Assembly (NCBI GenBank): GCA_022606425.2
Contig: JAHDVF020000522.1
Location: forward strand, 1-64,000
Length of the DNA: 64,000 nt
Reading direction: 5' to 3'
Origin: Lepidostoma basale
Taxonomy: Eukaryota; Arthropoda; Insecta; Trichoptera; Lepidostomatidae
In this document: in pieces, positions 41,401 to 53,334 of the stretch
Numbering within the stretch: position 1 is the stretch's first letter
Layout of the letters: each line of letters begins with the position of its first letter
The notes under the pieces: generated by a model
Told to the model about the DNA's origin: nothing
What the model saw: only the letters and a program-made list of their open reading frames with translations
Databases searched by the model: none
Made by a program: the position numbers and the translations under genes

Positions 41401-41988
41401 GGGGTTATTGACCCATTGTTATTTTATTTACAAAATAACTGTTATTTGAATACATTTCTTTAAATTGTTTATATTATAACGTTCAAAACATAACAAAGCA
41501 TTCACAAGTATTCGTAGTATTTATAAGCCTCTAGAAATATTTTTTTTTACGTAAGCAGAAAGTAAAAATGAAAACATATAAAAAATATTAAACGATGCAA
41601 AAAAATTCAAATAACACAATTGTATTCTGATAAAGAAAACAATTTATATTAACCATTTATTTGCTCACACAAAGGTATGAACTTTTTCACTTTATTCGCC
41701 TTGACAATGAAACAAATGTATTGAAAAGTTTTCGGTATTAAATTCTAGGATCATGAATGTGTCTGCGTCTTGTTGTATCATCATATACCGAAGTTTTGCA
41801 GATCATTGCAGTTTTCATCTACGAGTATATACAAACAAGTGTTGTGTGTAACATTCTTCATACAAGTAGATAAATTTGTATAAAAATCTACGCTTGTATA
41901 TATAGATTAAAAGAAATCTTATATTTTGTGTAGAACAAATAAATAAATCATCTTCATAATCAAATAATTTTTTTTTCAAAAGATGTAA
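41401..41988. other. AT-rich DNA, nothing recognised
   Basis: No gene or repeat seen. Confidence 0.4.
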
Positions 41989-41990
41989 TA

Positions 41991-42463
41991 CAGGCGGCCC
42001 TCGACTTTCGAACGTTCGACTTTCGCACAATTCGTTATTTCGCACATTTTTCGACCGTCGTTTTTTGTTCGATTAATGGTCGCTCACGCGTCGCTTACTT
42101 GTGTCTCACGTGCAGTAGCTCTCACCTCCGTTTGTACGTTTGAAACAAGTTCAGTCATGCTTTGCAGTACAGACTGATACTACACGTCTTGCCGGTTTAT
42201 CTGTTTATATACAATACACACGTGTTAATATTTTGCCCTTACACATTAAGATAAGTGAGAAACGAAAAAAACTGCAGTGTTAATACGAATAATAAAAAAT
42301 CAAGGATCGGTAGATTTGAGTAAAAGGAGATTCTAACGAGGAGTTTCTAGCAAGCAAGGGCTGGTTCGACAAATTTAAAATACTTGCCAGTGTTTTTTTA
42401 CGTGACCTCTACTTTTGCACACATTTTCAGGATCAATTAAGTTCGAAAGTCGAAGGCTGCCTG
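41991..42463 (+). mobile_element. Tigger/pogo-type MITE, 473 bp
   Basis: Terminal inverted repeats begin CAGGCGGCCCTCGACTTTCG on the left and, reversed, CAGGCAGCCTTCGACTTTCG on the right, each with AAC following, flanked by TA (41989-41990, 42464-42465). An internal remnant encodes GWFDKFK, as in pogo/CENP-B DNA-binding domains. No transposase ORF, so non-autonomous. Confidence 0.88.
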
Positions 42464-42494
42464 TACTTAGAGTTCAATGCATGTATGTTATGTC

Positions 42495-43085
42495 TTCTTC
42501 TCTGGTTTCAATCCTGGGATTGGTTTGCAGCAATTTCTTCCATTATTCTCTTCCATTTTTCCCTGTCTTGTGCGGCTCTTTTGAAATCTGCATATGATGA
42601 GCAGCGTACGTCCACCAACAGGTCCTCCAGGTACTCTCGGCGTGGGCGTCCCCTAGAGTTTGTCCCCTCGATCATACCCTCTATTATGGCATGCAAGAGA
42701 CCTTCTTGACGTTCGGCCATGTAATAACATGGCCGATCCATCTTGCACGCCTTTCGGACAAGGTCCTGAGCAGGTGCCTTCCTCCTTCGATTCCTTGAAG
42801 AACTTCCTCATTCGTGATGTGATCTCTCCAGGAAATTCCAAAGAGTCTTCTATAGGACCACATCTCAAAAGCCTCTAGTCTCCGCTTATCCCTTTCGGAT
42901 AGGCACCATGTCTCGCAGCCGTACATCAAGACACTCCATACATAGGTCTTGATGAGGAGTATTCTCAGTTTTAGGTCTATATTATTTGACTATATTATTT
43001 TCGACCTTTTATTAAATGCAAGCCTAGCCTGATGTATACGGCTGTCGACCTCGCTCTTAGACCGACCGTCCCATGTTATGTTATG
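42495..43085 (-). mobile_element. LINE-3 C-terminal region
   Basis: Reverse frames: MMYGCETWCLSERDKRRLEA, FEMWSYRRLFGISWRDHITN, RARWIGHV, then a frameshift and GTNSRGRPRREYLEDLLVDV and KWKRIMEEIAANQSQD. This is the standard C-terminal block after the LINE reverse transcriptase. At least one frameshift (about 42700-42740). Confidence 0.88.
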
Positions 43086-43344
43086 TAAGAACCGGTAAAA
43101 TACCAGGAATATACGATAAAAATAAGAAAATAAGACAAGCATCCGGTTAAGTACTTAATGTATCCCCTGATAAATCAAATGAAATAGTTCATGAGAATAT
43201 TAGCTCTTCGAAGTTGCAAATAGCTGTTAGAATGATCTGGATTAGAGCTATGGATAGCTACTAATCTGCTCCCTCATGTAGAGATATGTAATCGCACTTG
43301 TTATATATATATTTTAAATTAATTTGATTTTTTTTTTCTTTTTT

Positions 43345-43565
43345 GTATAGGCCTTGTGGCATGTTTCTTTAAAAGAATTGGCCTCATGTTAGGACGACTC
43401 CAAGCTGTCTATCCATTTCTTGAGTCGTCTATTTTGGGGTTGACCGTGCAACATAATGAGAGGGAGTCTTTATGAATCCATTCTTCTCGCGCTTGTTTAC
43501 CAGTATCTTTGCCTCCCTCTCATAACGACATCCTCGAACTCGCATATTTCCATTATCCTTGAGTT
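43345..43565 (-). mobile_element. LINE-2-like 3' fragment
   Basis: Blocks ttggcctcatgttaggacga, ggttgaccgtgcaacataat and cctcgaactcgcatatttcc parallel 45600-45800. Decayed. Confidence 0.6.
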
Positions 43566-44209
43566 TTATCGTGTAGTGTTTTGTTTATTCTTATAAACTA
43601 TATGTGAGAAAACAAATCTTTATTTTGTAAACTATTGAAAACTTTATCTTCTAGCTTATTTCTAGGAATCGAGTAGATACAGTATTATGGAAACATGGAG
43701 CTTTAAATTACGTACACTCTCGTCTATTACTTGAGGTATCAGGTGCCTGGGGGTAGTTTCCTTTGAAGGGGTGAATTTCTACGCCGAAAGTTACCTCGCG
43801 TTAAATTGCATTGTTAGAGTTGCACTAATCGAGTTAGAGCAACGAGAGATCGTTTGCGATCGAAACTTTTATATTGCTTAAGAAGCATATAGCATTCTCC
43901 GCTGAACTTTCAATCCTGATCGATGAAAAACTTTTTTAAATACAGTGTGTCAGCAGTGCAAATCGACCAAAATAAAATGAAAACATTCGTTATCTAGAGT
44001 TTAAACATAATAATTTATGAAGTAGTCATGTTTTGCCTTGCTATAGAATAATCAAATGTCATAGCATGACCGTGGGAATAAATTTACCGAAAATCGAAAA
44101 GATGGTCTGGAAGCGAAATATTGTGGTGGTTGAAAATTTTAATCTTAACCATTATATCATATATTTTAAATTCAGTATACTCTGGTGTATAACTGTGTAA
44201 GTCAACATA
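43566..44209. other. Intronic DNA with a family C arm
   Basis: A family C-like core (catgttttgccttgctatag) at about 44028-44048. The rest is unassigned, including 43690-43900, which is slightly less AT-rich. Confidence 0.4.
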
Positions 44210-44925
44210 TTTCTTCTTAAAGTGCTCTGTCAGGTCCCCCCGACGTTGGCGATCACTCTGGTAAACTATTCCCTATCCTGCGCTGTCCGGAACAGCTCCT
44301 CCACAGTTCCGATTCCCGTCCATTCCTTTACATTGCGCAACCAGGACATCTGCCTTCTCCCTGCCCCCCATGCGGCCCTCTATTTTTCCCTTCAATATTA
44401 GATGCAGCAGGCGATACTTCTCTCCTCGCAAAACGTGACCCAGATATGCAATCTGGCGGACTTTGATTAATGTCAGCAGCTCTCTATTTACTCCTGCACG
44501 ATTCAGGACTTCTGTGTTCGTCACTCTATTCGTCCATGGGATCCTGAACATTCTTGGGTGAAGCCACATTTCAAATGCCTCTAACCGGTTCATTGTATTT
44601 ACTTTTAATGTCCATGTCTCACACCCATATAACAGAACAGACCACACATAACACTTTAACATCCTCTGTCTTAGTTTTAAGTTGACATTGTCATTGCAAA
44701 AGAGTGACTTCATTTTGTTAAATGCTGTTCTTGCTGCTTCAATCCGACATTTCAACTCTACATCTGGGTCAAGGGTGTCTGTAAGCATGCTGCCGAGGTA
44801 TCTGAACTTTTCCACCTTTTCAACATTGCAACCGTTCAGTTGTATCACCGAATCAGTATAATCCAGTCGTCCGAATGTCATCCATTTAGTTTTAGTGACA
44901 TTAATAGTTAAGCCCAACATATGAT
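44210..44925 (-). mobile_element. LINE-4 C-terminal region
   Basis: A 215-codon reverse frame: LGLTINVTKTKWMTFGR, EKVEKFRYLGSMLTD, YVWSVLLYGCETWTL, RLEAFEMWLHPRMFRIPW, AYLGHVLRGEKYRLLHLILKG, KIEGRMGGREK. This region follows the YADD motif in such LINEs. The 3' UTR extends to ttcttcttaaagtgctctgt at 44211-44230. Copies at 5205, 25060 and 51260. Confidence 0.9.
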
Positions 44926-45440
44926 CATGATTAATACTTACTTACTGGCATTTCCATTTTTACTGAAATTGACTGGTGTCCAAAAAAACATTTCCAAGCT
45001 ACATTAAATAAGTATATTAGTAAAAATAATGTATTGCAATATATTGAAAGTTAAGGCATTAACACTGTGGAATTCCATTATAATACACTTTGGAACTGAA
45101 CTTGGAAAAAACAGCATTAATAATCAGATTCCTCCGTTTACTCCTTTCTCCTTAAATACCCTTTCTACTTTTAGACTTGCAAGCCCCAATTCCCAATTAT
45201 ATTTTCAACGCATATTTATAAATTATTTATTTCTACGAAAATAATGTATTTTCAATTGCATGTTTTTTCTAAATTATCACTTATAATTATTATGTGTAAT
45301 TATCGTCAAAAATTAATTATTATTTCTTAAGCAATTAGTCAAGGTATTTTTTTTTAATTCAAATATAATGTTCCTTTGTATAGTATTGATATTCAAGTGC
45401 GTTTTAATAAGTCTTTATTTGTTTAGTTTTTTTGTTATAT
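44926..45440. other. AT-rich DNA, nothing recognised
   Basis: A short block attaaggcattaacactgtgg-like sequence recurs near 47765 and (reversed) 48375, of unknown nature. Confidence 0.35.
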
Positions 45441-45444
45441 ATAT

Positions 45445-45510
45445 ATACACGTTAAGATGGAGGTCTCCTCCCAAACATGTCATGATATTTAACATTTAAG
45501 TGGAAAATAA
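45445..45510. repeat. Family J arm
   Basis: agatggaggtctcctcccaa and acatgtcatgatatttaaca. Hairpin GGAG-GTCT-CCTCC before a GAAAC-like box. Confidence 0.5.
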
Positions 45511-45574
45511 ACAACGCTATTTACAATTACAAAGTATATTGAATTATATATGCATTTGATTATATCAATAATAA

Positions 45575-46165
45575 TCTTCTTCATCTTCTTCTTTGTGTAA
45601 ACATTGTGGCTTGTTTCTTTTGAGGAATCAGGTCGACTCTCAGCTGCGGTGCAGCATCTCTTTGGTGGTCTGCCCGGGGGTTGTTTACCTTCGGGCTGGC
45701 CGTGCAACACAATGAAGGGGAATCTGGATGGATCCATTCTCCTTACGTGTGCATACCAGTATCTTCTTCTTTGCCTTTTCTACCTAACGACATCCTCGAC
45801 CTCGCACATCCCCCTTTTACTTGAATTTCTTATTCTCTCTTGCAGTGTCTTGCCAGATATATTTCTGAGCGTCTTCATTTCTGACACACCGAGTGTGATT
45901 TTTGTGATTGTGGTGTCCACCCTGCACTAGATCCCAAATGTCATGATGGGTCGCACACAAGTCTTATAAATTCTTACTTTGCTGCTGATCTTCATGTCAG
46001 GGTTTTTCAAAATTCAAGCATCTAAGTTAACAAGGCTTGTTAACTTGGCCCATCACTTCACACGGTAGATCCCTTTTCCCACACAAGATATCTAAATTTG
46101 TCCACCTGTTCCACTGAAACACCCCCCACGAGCACGCTACATCCCACCTGAGCTCGAGAGAATAC
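45575..46165 (-). mobile_element. LINE-2 C-terminal region
   Basis: Reversed: MDPSRFPFIVLHGQPEGKQP, PGRPPKRC, with a ttcttcatcttcttct (GAA-type) tail at the left. Upstream blocks to about 46165 encode a degenerate ..KFRYL..-type segment. Confidence 0.78.
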
Positions 46166-46259
46166 CCATACTATTGATATTTGCTACTGATATGATCTTA
46201 TTGTATCAACAATTATCAAAATACATTTTTTAAATACGTATGAATACATCTTTTTACAA

Positions 46260-46335
46260 GAAGAGTTATTCTAGTGTATAGGAATGACATGTTTCGCCCT
46301 TCTTAGGAATGATAAAATATCTCTTTTGTATATAT
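46260..46335. repeat. Family C arm
   Basis: aatgacatgtttcgcccttc and ttaggaatgataaaatat. Confidence 0.6.
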
Positions 46336-47399
46336 TTAATATTGAAAATTAAAACCGTTAACTTAAAGGGATAAACTACCTTCGAGGTGTTAGGATAATA
46401 AGTAAATAATAACTTAAGATGTAAAAATGTATTCCATAATAAATATAAAAAATATATTTTTCAACAGACTAAATATTTTCAACTTTATTACATTAGTGTG
46501 TTTGATTTATAATACTTGTTGTTTGTTTTAATAAAATAATGAAACAAATATATTTATTACGTAAATTTGATTTTTTTAAATACAAATGGTTCAAGTGCTT
46601 AAAACTCAGGTAAATGTTTTCTTAATGCGTGCAATCCATATAATTGTACGAAATTTCAGTGATTCATTTCAGATTTCAGCCAATTGAAATCACCGAGGCG
46701 GAAAAGGGTAACGACCATTTTGTTGTTTCATTAAAATCAGCAAATTTAATTAAATATTCATTGTCCCCTTTCCACAATGAGTTTTACTTTGAGTCGGTGA
46801 ATAAGTTTATTCATCATTGATCAAACGAATCCCAGAAACTCAAATGAGATTTTTACTCCCTATAAAATCCAGCCAGCCCTTTTCATCCCCTGAAGTACAA
46901 GGTAATTGGGGTTTCGGTCAAGTATTATCGTAACATGCTTACGACACGGTACAACTGTATTTACCACCTTAATGGAATCGCAAAAAAGGTATCTGATTTC
47001 CCGAAAAGATGGTGTCTTACCCGAACCATTTCGGAACTAAATTTTATTTCACTATAAAATGTTTACAATGGCAGTACAAAACATTTTCTGATGGGTTTTT
47101 GGTAATGCTTTCAAATTTATAAGTATTATTTAATATAATGTATGGATATATTTTTTCATATATCTACGTTATAAACGGAAGTGATATGAATATGAAATAT
47201 CGTAAGTAGAAATAAGGCAGAATTGTTATTAAAATTGAGTCCGCGGGCTTTTAATATATTTAGAAGATAAATATAATATAAATTTGGTTTGTACATAACA
47301 AATTGAAAATGAGAGAATGGGGCTTCCTCAATATCGGGTTGTTTAAGGAATACCATTATAAAAAATAAGTACATGAGCGATAAGTACATCAAGGGTAAA
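46336..47399. other. AT-rich DNA, nothing recognised
   Basis: 1 kb without exon, ORF or shared repeat that I can support. Confidence 0.4.
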
Positions 47400-47830
47400 A
47401 TAAGGTTCTACAAAACCTGCATCAGACCTATTTTAATACACGCAATATAATCCAGAGCCGATACAGTTAGAACCAAGCAACTCCTGCGCGTCAATTCATA
47501 AATATATAAATCCAAAGAATTTGCGAGGTTGTTGGCATTTTTAGATGGAGGCGCAAAGAAGAAAATACTGGAATGAGCATGTATCTCGTATGGAAGAAAA
47601 TAGGTGCCTCTATATTTCCGACCACGTGGCCGATCAGCGAAAACATGGCGAGATAGTTTGTAGACCTTTTGCTAGGAAGACAGAGAAGCAACCAATAACA
47701 GGTCCTCAACTCTATCAGATGAATAAGAAGAATTGGAAGATATTAAACAACTTATTGAAAATTAAGGCATTAACCCTGGAAATTCCTGATAGAAGCGGGG
47801 CCGGCACCATATGGTGAAAGAAGGAAAGGG
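47400..47830 (+). mobile_element. LINE-2-like 3' end
   Basis: Frames encode VLQNLHQTYFNTRNI-like text, then EAQRRKYWNEHVSRMEENR, with an aagaagaattggaag tail. Homologous to RRRYWHEHVERMSSNR at 48632. Confidence 0.72.
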
Positions 47831-48595
47831 AAGGAAGAAGATAGTTCTCAATTTCATTTTAACTGATGCTTAAGAAGTTAAAATCGTTTGATTATTGTTT
47901 CAATAATTGAGCATTATAATTAGAATCAAAAGTATCTATTTATATTCTGTTTATTCACATTAAAGTAAACCAAAGTATGCATGTAGTAAAATCTGATACA
48001 ACATCCAAAAAAGGATCAGTTTTCCAAAGAAAAATATAATGCACGGAGTTTCCCCTTTTATCTATATGAGTGTAAATATCGTGCTGCTGAAAGGGTGCTG
48101 TTTTATCCCTTTTAGACCCTAGCGGAGAGCTTTATTTGAAAATCCCCAAAAACGATTTTTATGAATTAAATACTTTTGTTTCACTTTTAATATTATTTTT
48201 CTGGACATTTTTATCGGGAGACTAATGTGAACCGATTCGCCAATGATGAAAAGATTTAAAATATGTTGACAAAAATTAATCCAAATATGGAATAAACAAA
48301 ATCCCTGTGACGATTTTTTTTTATGAATTAATACACTGTTATTTCCACTTTAGAGTTTATTTTCCTTGAGTGAAATTCCATAGTGTTAACGCCTTAAGTT
48401 TATCAGAATACTTACTATATGTTTTATTATATTTCTTTAAGAATTACTTTCTGTGATTTTGATGTTGATTGTTATGATATGATATAGTTAATTTGATAAA
48501 ATAAGTACTCATTAGAATACTTTTTAAAACGCTTGTATTTTCAAAACGCTTTTCGGGTGCCCTTCCTCGGTGTACGTTAAAAATTATGAAATTAT
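47831..48595. other. AT-rich DNA, nothing recognised
   Basis: No gene or repeat seen. Confidence 0.4.
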
Positions 48596-48599
48596 TCTA

Positions 48600-48865
48600 T
48601 TCAATCTTCTTCTTCTTCCCTTTTTGTAGACTCAGGAGTCTGTTATTTCAGGCGGGTCCTCTTGAGATGCTGAACTCCAGCTTTCTCTCCACCGTTTCGG
48701 GGGTCTTCCTGGTCGGCGTTGTCCGTTTGGCGTTCCATGGAGAGCTATGTGTGGTATTCTATTTGAGCTCATCCTTTCTACGTGTTCATGCCAGTATCGC
48801 CGTCTTTGACGTCCCCATCTGACCACATCTTCGACCTCGCAGATTTCTCGGATTTCATTAAATCA
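48600..48865 (-). mobile_element. LINE-2 C-terminal end
   Basis: Reverse frame MVRWGRQRRRYWHEHVERMS, SNRIPHIALHGTPNGQRR, PGRPPKRWRESWSSASQEDP, PEITDS-stop, with a tcttcttcttc tail at the left. Intact over this stretch. Confidence 0.88.
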
Positions 48866-48949
48866 ATTTACATTAAAAAAAAAAGGTGAGGTACATCTAT
48901 TGAGAACTGGTATAATAATATACTGTATAAATAAAGATGGTACGACATT

Positions 48950-49045
48950 AGGAAGACAATATACTCTCCAAAATCAAAAGTATTTGCTTTATGGACGTAC
49001 TTTCACTAATATGAAAGACGTAGATTTGAGAGGAGACCGCGCCCC
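48950..49045 (-). mobile_element. LINE-5 fragment
   Basis: Reverse frame GGAVSSQIYVFHISESTS, ending LILESILSS, homologous to the C-terminus at 38780-38900. Confidence 0.75.
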
Positions 49046-49119
49046 CACCTGCAGGCTTCAAGTTTGTAAAATTTACGAAAGTGTTGAGAAAATATAATGT
49101 ATAAAAATATATATTTAAA

Positions 49120-49600
49120 TATTTTTTAAGGATGAATTGTATCTCAATAGAGACGAAGATGTAAATCATTTGGAAACAGAATATGGTGGTCGAGGCGTTT
49201 ACAGGACTTATTTAACAACATTCACCATTCCGTCCTTCTTACGACACCACGTCTGACAAAATTTTGGAACTTGTATACAAATTATCTTAATAGATGGCGC
49301 TAGTGTAGATGTCCCAACTAACAGTGAAGCTATAAAAAAATATTAACAAATATACAAGTTCCAAAAATTTGTCAGACGTGGTGTCGTATGAAGGGAGGAA
49401 TGGTGAATGCTGTTAAACATAAAGTGATCGCTTAACCTAACCAATGACAGATCATAAGTCCTGTAAACGCCTCGACAATAATATTCTGTTTCCAAATAAT
49501 TTACATCTTCGTCTCTATTGAGATACAATTAATCCTTAAAACATGATTAACCCGCAATGGGTAAAAATCCAGTATTTGTCTACAAGTATTTGAATACAAA
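49120..49600. repeat. Fold-back family H palindrome
   Basis: Left arm 49128-49285 (aaggatgaattgtatctcaa, gagacgaagatgtaaatc) is inverted at 49360-49538 (ccaatgacagatcataagtc, gtctctattgagatacaatt). The outer block tccagtatttgtctacaagt matches 30030-30050 reversed. Left arm has an internal deletion. Confidence 0.85.
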
Positions 49601-49649
49601 AAAAACACATTCAATAAAAATATATAAAAAAATTAAATATGAATACACA

Positions 49650-50003
49650 ACACAGATTATCTTATTTTAATTTTGTGTTTCGGATTAATTGAACAATGTT
49701 TATTTCCTTGTAAAAAACATTAACTTTATACAAAATTTAATTGAAATACAAACATTTTCGGACACAGAAAGCCTTCATCAGTATTCCTAGTTTTTTTTAT
49801 TAACTAAATAAATATTTCAATTAATTTTTTTTTCGTGAATGAATAAAAACTGTTTTAAATACAATATATACGAGTATGTCAAAAGATACATGTTTTTAAA
49901 TATCTGTCAAAACTGACTACATTTATGAAAATAAAATGGCTTCTAACACTTATAAAAGGGCTTCTGTGTCCGAAACATGTTTCGGTCACTTTTTCTTTTT
50001 TTA
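49650..50003. repeat. Fold-back family B element
   Basis: Left arm ggattaattgaacaatgttt, aaatacaaacattttcggac and right core aagggcttctgtgtccgaaa, catgtttcggtcac. Confidence 0.72.
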
Positions 50004-50405
50004 TACAACAATTACATACATCAAAAAAATTTAAATTACATAGACATGTTTCGGACAACCAGTCCTTCTTCAGTGATACATATTATAAAGATACATGCAG
50101 ATTTCAAATATTATAAAATTGTTAACATGATCTAACAGATGTTATAAAGATTTAAAAATTAAAAATAAATCTTTATAACATCTGTTAAGATCATGTTCAC
50201 AATTTTATAATATTTTAAATCTGTATGTATCTTTATAATATGTATCACCGAAGAAGGACTGGTTGTCCAAAACATGTCAATGTAATTATTATATATATAT
50301 TTTAATGTAAGTGTTGTATAAAAAATGTGTATAAAAAAAAGAGAAATAAAGCAATTATAAAACAAAGTATGGCGAATATAGAAGAAAATAAACATTGTTA
50401 AAATT
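50004..50405. repeat. Fold-back family B' palindrome
   Basis: Arms 50008-50160 and 50160-50390 are inverted around aaagatttaaaaattaaaaa. Core gacatgtttcggacaaccag against aaggactggttgtccaaaac. The inverted arms are close to complete and almost abut. Confidence 0.82.
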
Positions 50406-50780
50406 ACAGATAATTTCAAATGAACTCCCCTCAAGAGATTTCAGTAAAATCATAAGATAAGCTTAAAAATACAGGGATTATTATCTTTAGGATGGAAGGG
50501 GTTATACGCGTGTCACTACATAATTCTCATAAATATTTTACTACAACTCGTATTCCCCATGATATCAACGGTATACACCAGTTAATAAACAGCTAAAAGA
50601 AACCATTGTTTCCCTGATCATCTTTTGCTCATAAAAAGCATGTTATCAAATTTTACGCTTGGGTAAACCGCAATACAATGTACACATATATATTTATTTT
50701 CCGTAATAAATGTCTTTAAAATAAATAAAATATCATTGTTTAAAGATACGACTTCATGTTTACTACATATAGAAACAGTA
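50406..50780. other. Family D-arm scrap and AT-rich DNA
   Basis: 50415-50455 carries gagatttcagtaaaatcata. The rest is unassigned. Confidence 0.4.
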
Positions 50781-50781
50781 A

Positions 50782-51237
50782 CTAGAATGGCAGTGCACAA
50801 TGGTGTTCTTCTATCGACCCTATTGTATGGAAGCGAAGAATAGAACTGTCAAAAGAAGGATGAAAGTAGAATAAATGCAGTAAAAATGAGATCTCTTAGA
50901 CGAATGTGTGAATACTCTGTGTATGATAGAGTGTCGAATGAAAATATAAGATGTGAATGCGGTGCGAATGATGATGTTATGAAAAAAATAATGAAAGGAT
51001 CATTAAGATGGTTTGGACACATGGAAAGAATGAATGAAGAAAGAATGGTAAAAAAAGTATATGTTAATGATTTAAGTGGAACCAGAAATATCATATATAA
51101 AATCGACGCTCATGCATGATACGATGTATGAATGTTGAGGAAGCGAGAGAATTATGTCAGAAAGAAAAGTGTGGCAGTCCATTCTTTCTGCCTACCCCTT
51201 CGGGGAGTCGGCGTGATGGTTAGTTAGTTAGTTAGTT
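50782..51237 (+). mobile_element. RTE-A 3' end
   Basis: Begins in the AVHNGVL block, then MRSLRRMCEYSVYDRVSNE..NEERMVKKVYV, an internal deletion near 51090, 3' UTR and tail. An imperfect repeat agaaacagtaa/agaagcggtaa (50771, 51238) may be a decayed TSD. Confidence 0.88.
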
Positions 51238-51257
51238 AGAAGCGGTAATTTAGATGA

Positions 51258-51465
51258 ACAAAATCTTCTTCTTTTGGTGCCGTGTCAGGTCCCCCAACAT
51301 TGGTAATCACTGCAGCGAAAGCATCTCTATCTTGCGCTACTTGGAACAGGTTCTTAACTCTGCCTCCTCCTGTCCACTCTCTTATATTCCGCAGCCAGAA
51401 CACCTGCCTTCTGCCAATTTCCCGGCGTACCGCTATTTTGCCTATAATTATTAGAAGAAAGACAT
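51258..51465 (-). mobile_element. LINE-4 3' end
   Basis: The stretch cttcttcttttggtgccgtg, tcaggtcccccaacattggt and ccgcagccagaacacctgcc. Reverse complement of the 25060-25300 type. Confidence 0.78.
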
Positions 51466-51709
51466 GGTCTTGAATATGGAAATTAAAATCTCGATTTAAA
51501 AATTAACGTGTCTTTTTATTAAAAGCATATAATTATGTTTTCATAAGTTTAAGATATTATGATATTTCTAACTTATATTTTAATATATTTTCTTATAATA
51601 GTCGATACACTAAGAAAAATATTTAAAGTATAACTAAATACTAGAAATATATAAATGTTGGTGGAATAAGATAAAATAAGATATTAAAAAAAAACATAGA
51701 TAAATTATT
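51466..51709. other. AT-rich DNA, nothing recognised
   Basis: No signal. Confidence 0.35.
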
Positions 51710-52265
51710 AACTGTAAAATTTAACACTTTGTTATGATATCACAATATTAATAATTTTTTCGTTAAGGATGTTTCGCCAACCAATGTTGGCATCATCAGA
51801 TGTCACAATAAGTTTTTCGTTTATGTAGAGAGTTTTACAACTGTTATGATAATTTTTTGTGATTTTTCGAACCTTATTGTGCATTCATCAATTGCATCCA
51901 AAGTCAATGTAAATTCCCCTATAAATAATAATAAACCTTTATTTTAATTAATTAACTGTTATGAATTTAAACTGTTATAACTCCATGAACTTTAAAATGC
52001 TATCAAAAAATAATTATTCAAATTGACATTGGAACAAGTGGACATTAAGTTTCGAAAAATAACGAAAATTAATTTTAACAGCTGTCAAAACTCTTGACAT
52101 AAACAACAAACTTATTGTTACACCTGATGATGACAACATTCGTTGGCAAAACAGCTGTTGCAAAAAAATTATGAAAATTGTTATACCAAAACTGAGTTTT
52201 AAATTTAAACAGTTACATAATAATGTTGAAGTATCATAATGTTTCGGCCAAAACAATGGACTATA
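51710..52265. repeat. Fold-back family A element, about 550 bp
   Basis: Left arm atttaacactttgttatgat, gatgtttcgccaaccaatgt and right arm cacctgatgatgacaacatt, cgttggcaaaacagctgttg. Outer end gtttcggccaaaacaatgga. The interior holds an inverted gtttatgt..agagttttacaa / ttttgacataaac pair. Confidence 0.82.
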
Positions 52266-52600
52266 GATAAATCGGTTTTTTGTTTCTCACTAAGCAGTTT
52301 CTCAATGTCAATAAGCATTTGATAAAAAAAAGGCAGTACATATGTCATTCCCATAAATTATAATAAAAATACCAGAAAACAGACGTTTTCATTCGTATTA
52401 CTTTTCCATGAAGTTGTCCATCCTTCTGAAGAAGAGAGTCAAGAATAAACAGTTTACCAAAAATACGAAAATTCTTAGATTAAAATATAATTGTTTTTGC
52501 GTGTTTCATTTTTATTTATCTTGTTCAAATCTAGTTTCTACAACATTTTGAATGTATACAAGTAGACGCGTTGCGTTAGTAAAAAGATCTTCCGCTTAAT
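52266..52600. other. AT-rich DNA with a family C arm
   Basis: Family C end at about 52330-52410 (atgtcattcccataaattat, accagaaaacagacgttttc). Confidence 0.45.
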
Positions 52601-52614
52601 GCTTAATCCAATCT

Positions 52615-52866
52615 TCATAGATGGCGCTAGTGTGTAGATTGAAATATAACATGTGAAGTTTGGTGTTACATAGTAGCATATATACAACTTCCAAAAATTT
52701 GTCAGACATGGTGGTCGTAAGAAGGGTGGAATGGGGATTGTTGTATTACATAAAGCGTGCGCTTAACCCAACCAATGATTAGTCATAAGTCCTGTAAACA
52801 CCTCAACTACTTTATTCTGTTTTCAATTTGCATCTTCGTCTGTATTGAGATACAATTAATCCTTCA
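52615..52866 (-). repeat. Family H single arm
   Basis: The stretch atggcgctagtgtgtagatt, ggtggtcgtaagaagggtgg and gcatcttcgtctgtattgag. Confidence 0.75.
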
Positions 52867-53330
52867 AATCTTGTGTTTATTTTATACGTGGGTTGAAAAT
52901 TATTTGAAATATTATTTAAAAGTTTCTAGTAGATTAATCCTAGTCAAAGTACACAAATGACAGAATATTTATTGCTCTCTGATGACTTCTAACAATTTTC
53001 AAAATACTTTACAAATTTAATATAAAACTCTTTACGCTATTTAATCGGTTGTATTCTGTTCACTTTATTAAAGGAATTAGAATATAAAAAACAAATATTT
53101 ATGTTACATAATCGAAAATATGCTAAACGCCTCCCTTGTTGTTGTTCTTTATTCTTCGTCATAAAAATAATCATGAATCTTTACACTAAAAATATAAACT
53201 TATTTGAAAAATATATCGAAATTAATAAGAAAATCGTTATTGAAAGCAGATTTACATTATATAAAAAAGCAGTATTCTAAATTGTATAATTTATTTGTAT
53301 TCATCGCCGACGCAGTCATACAATGTATGG
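52867..53330. other. AT-rich DNA, nothing recognised
   Basis: No signal. Confidence 0.35.
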
Positions 53331-53334
53331 GGTA

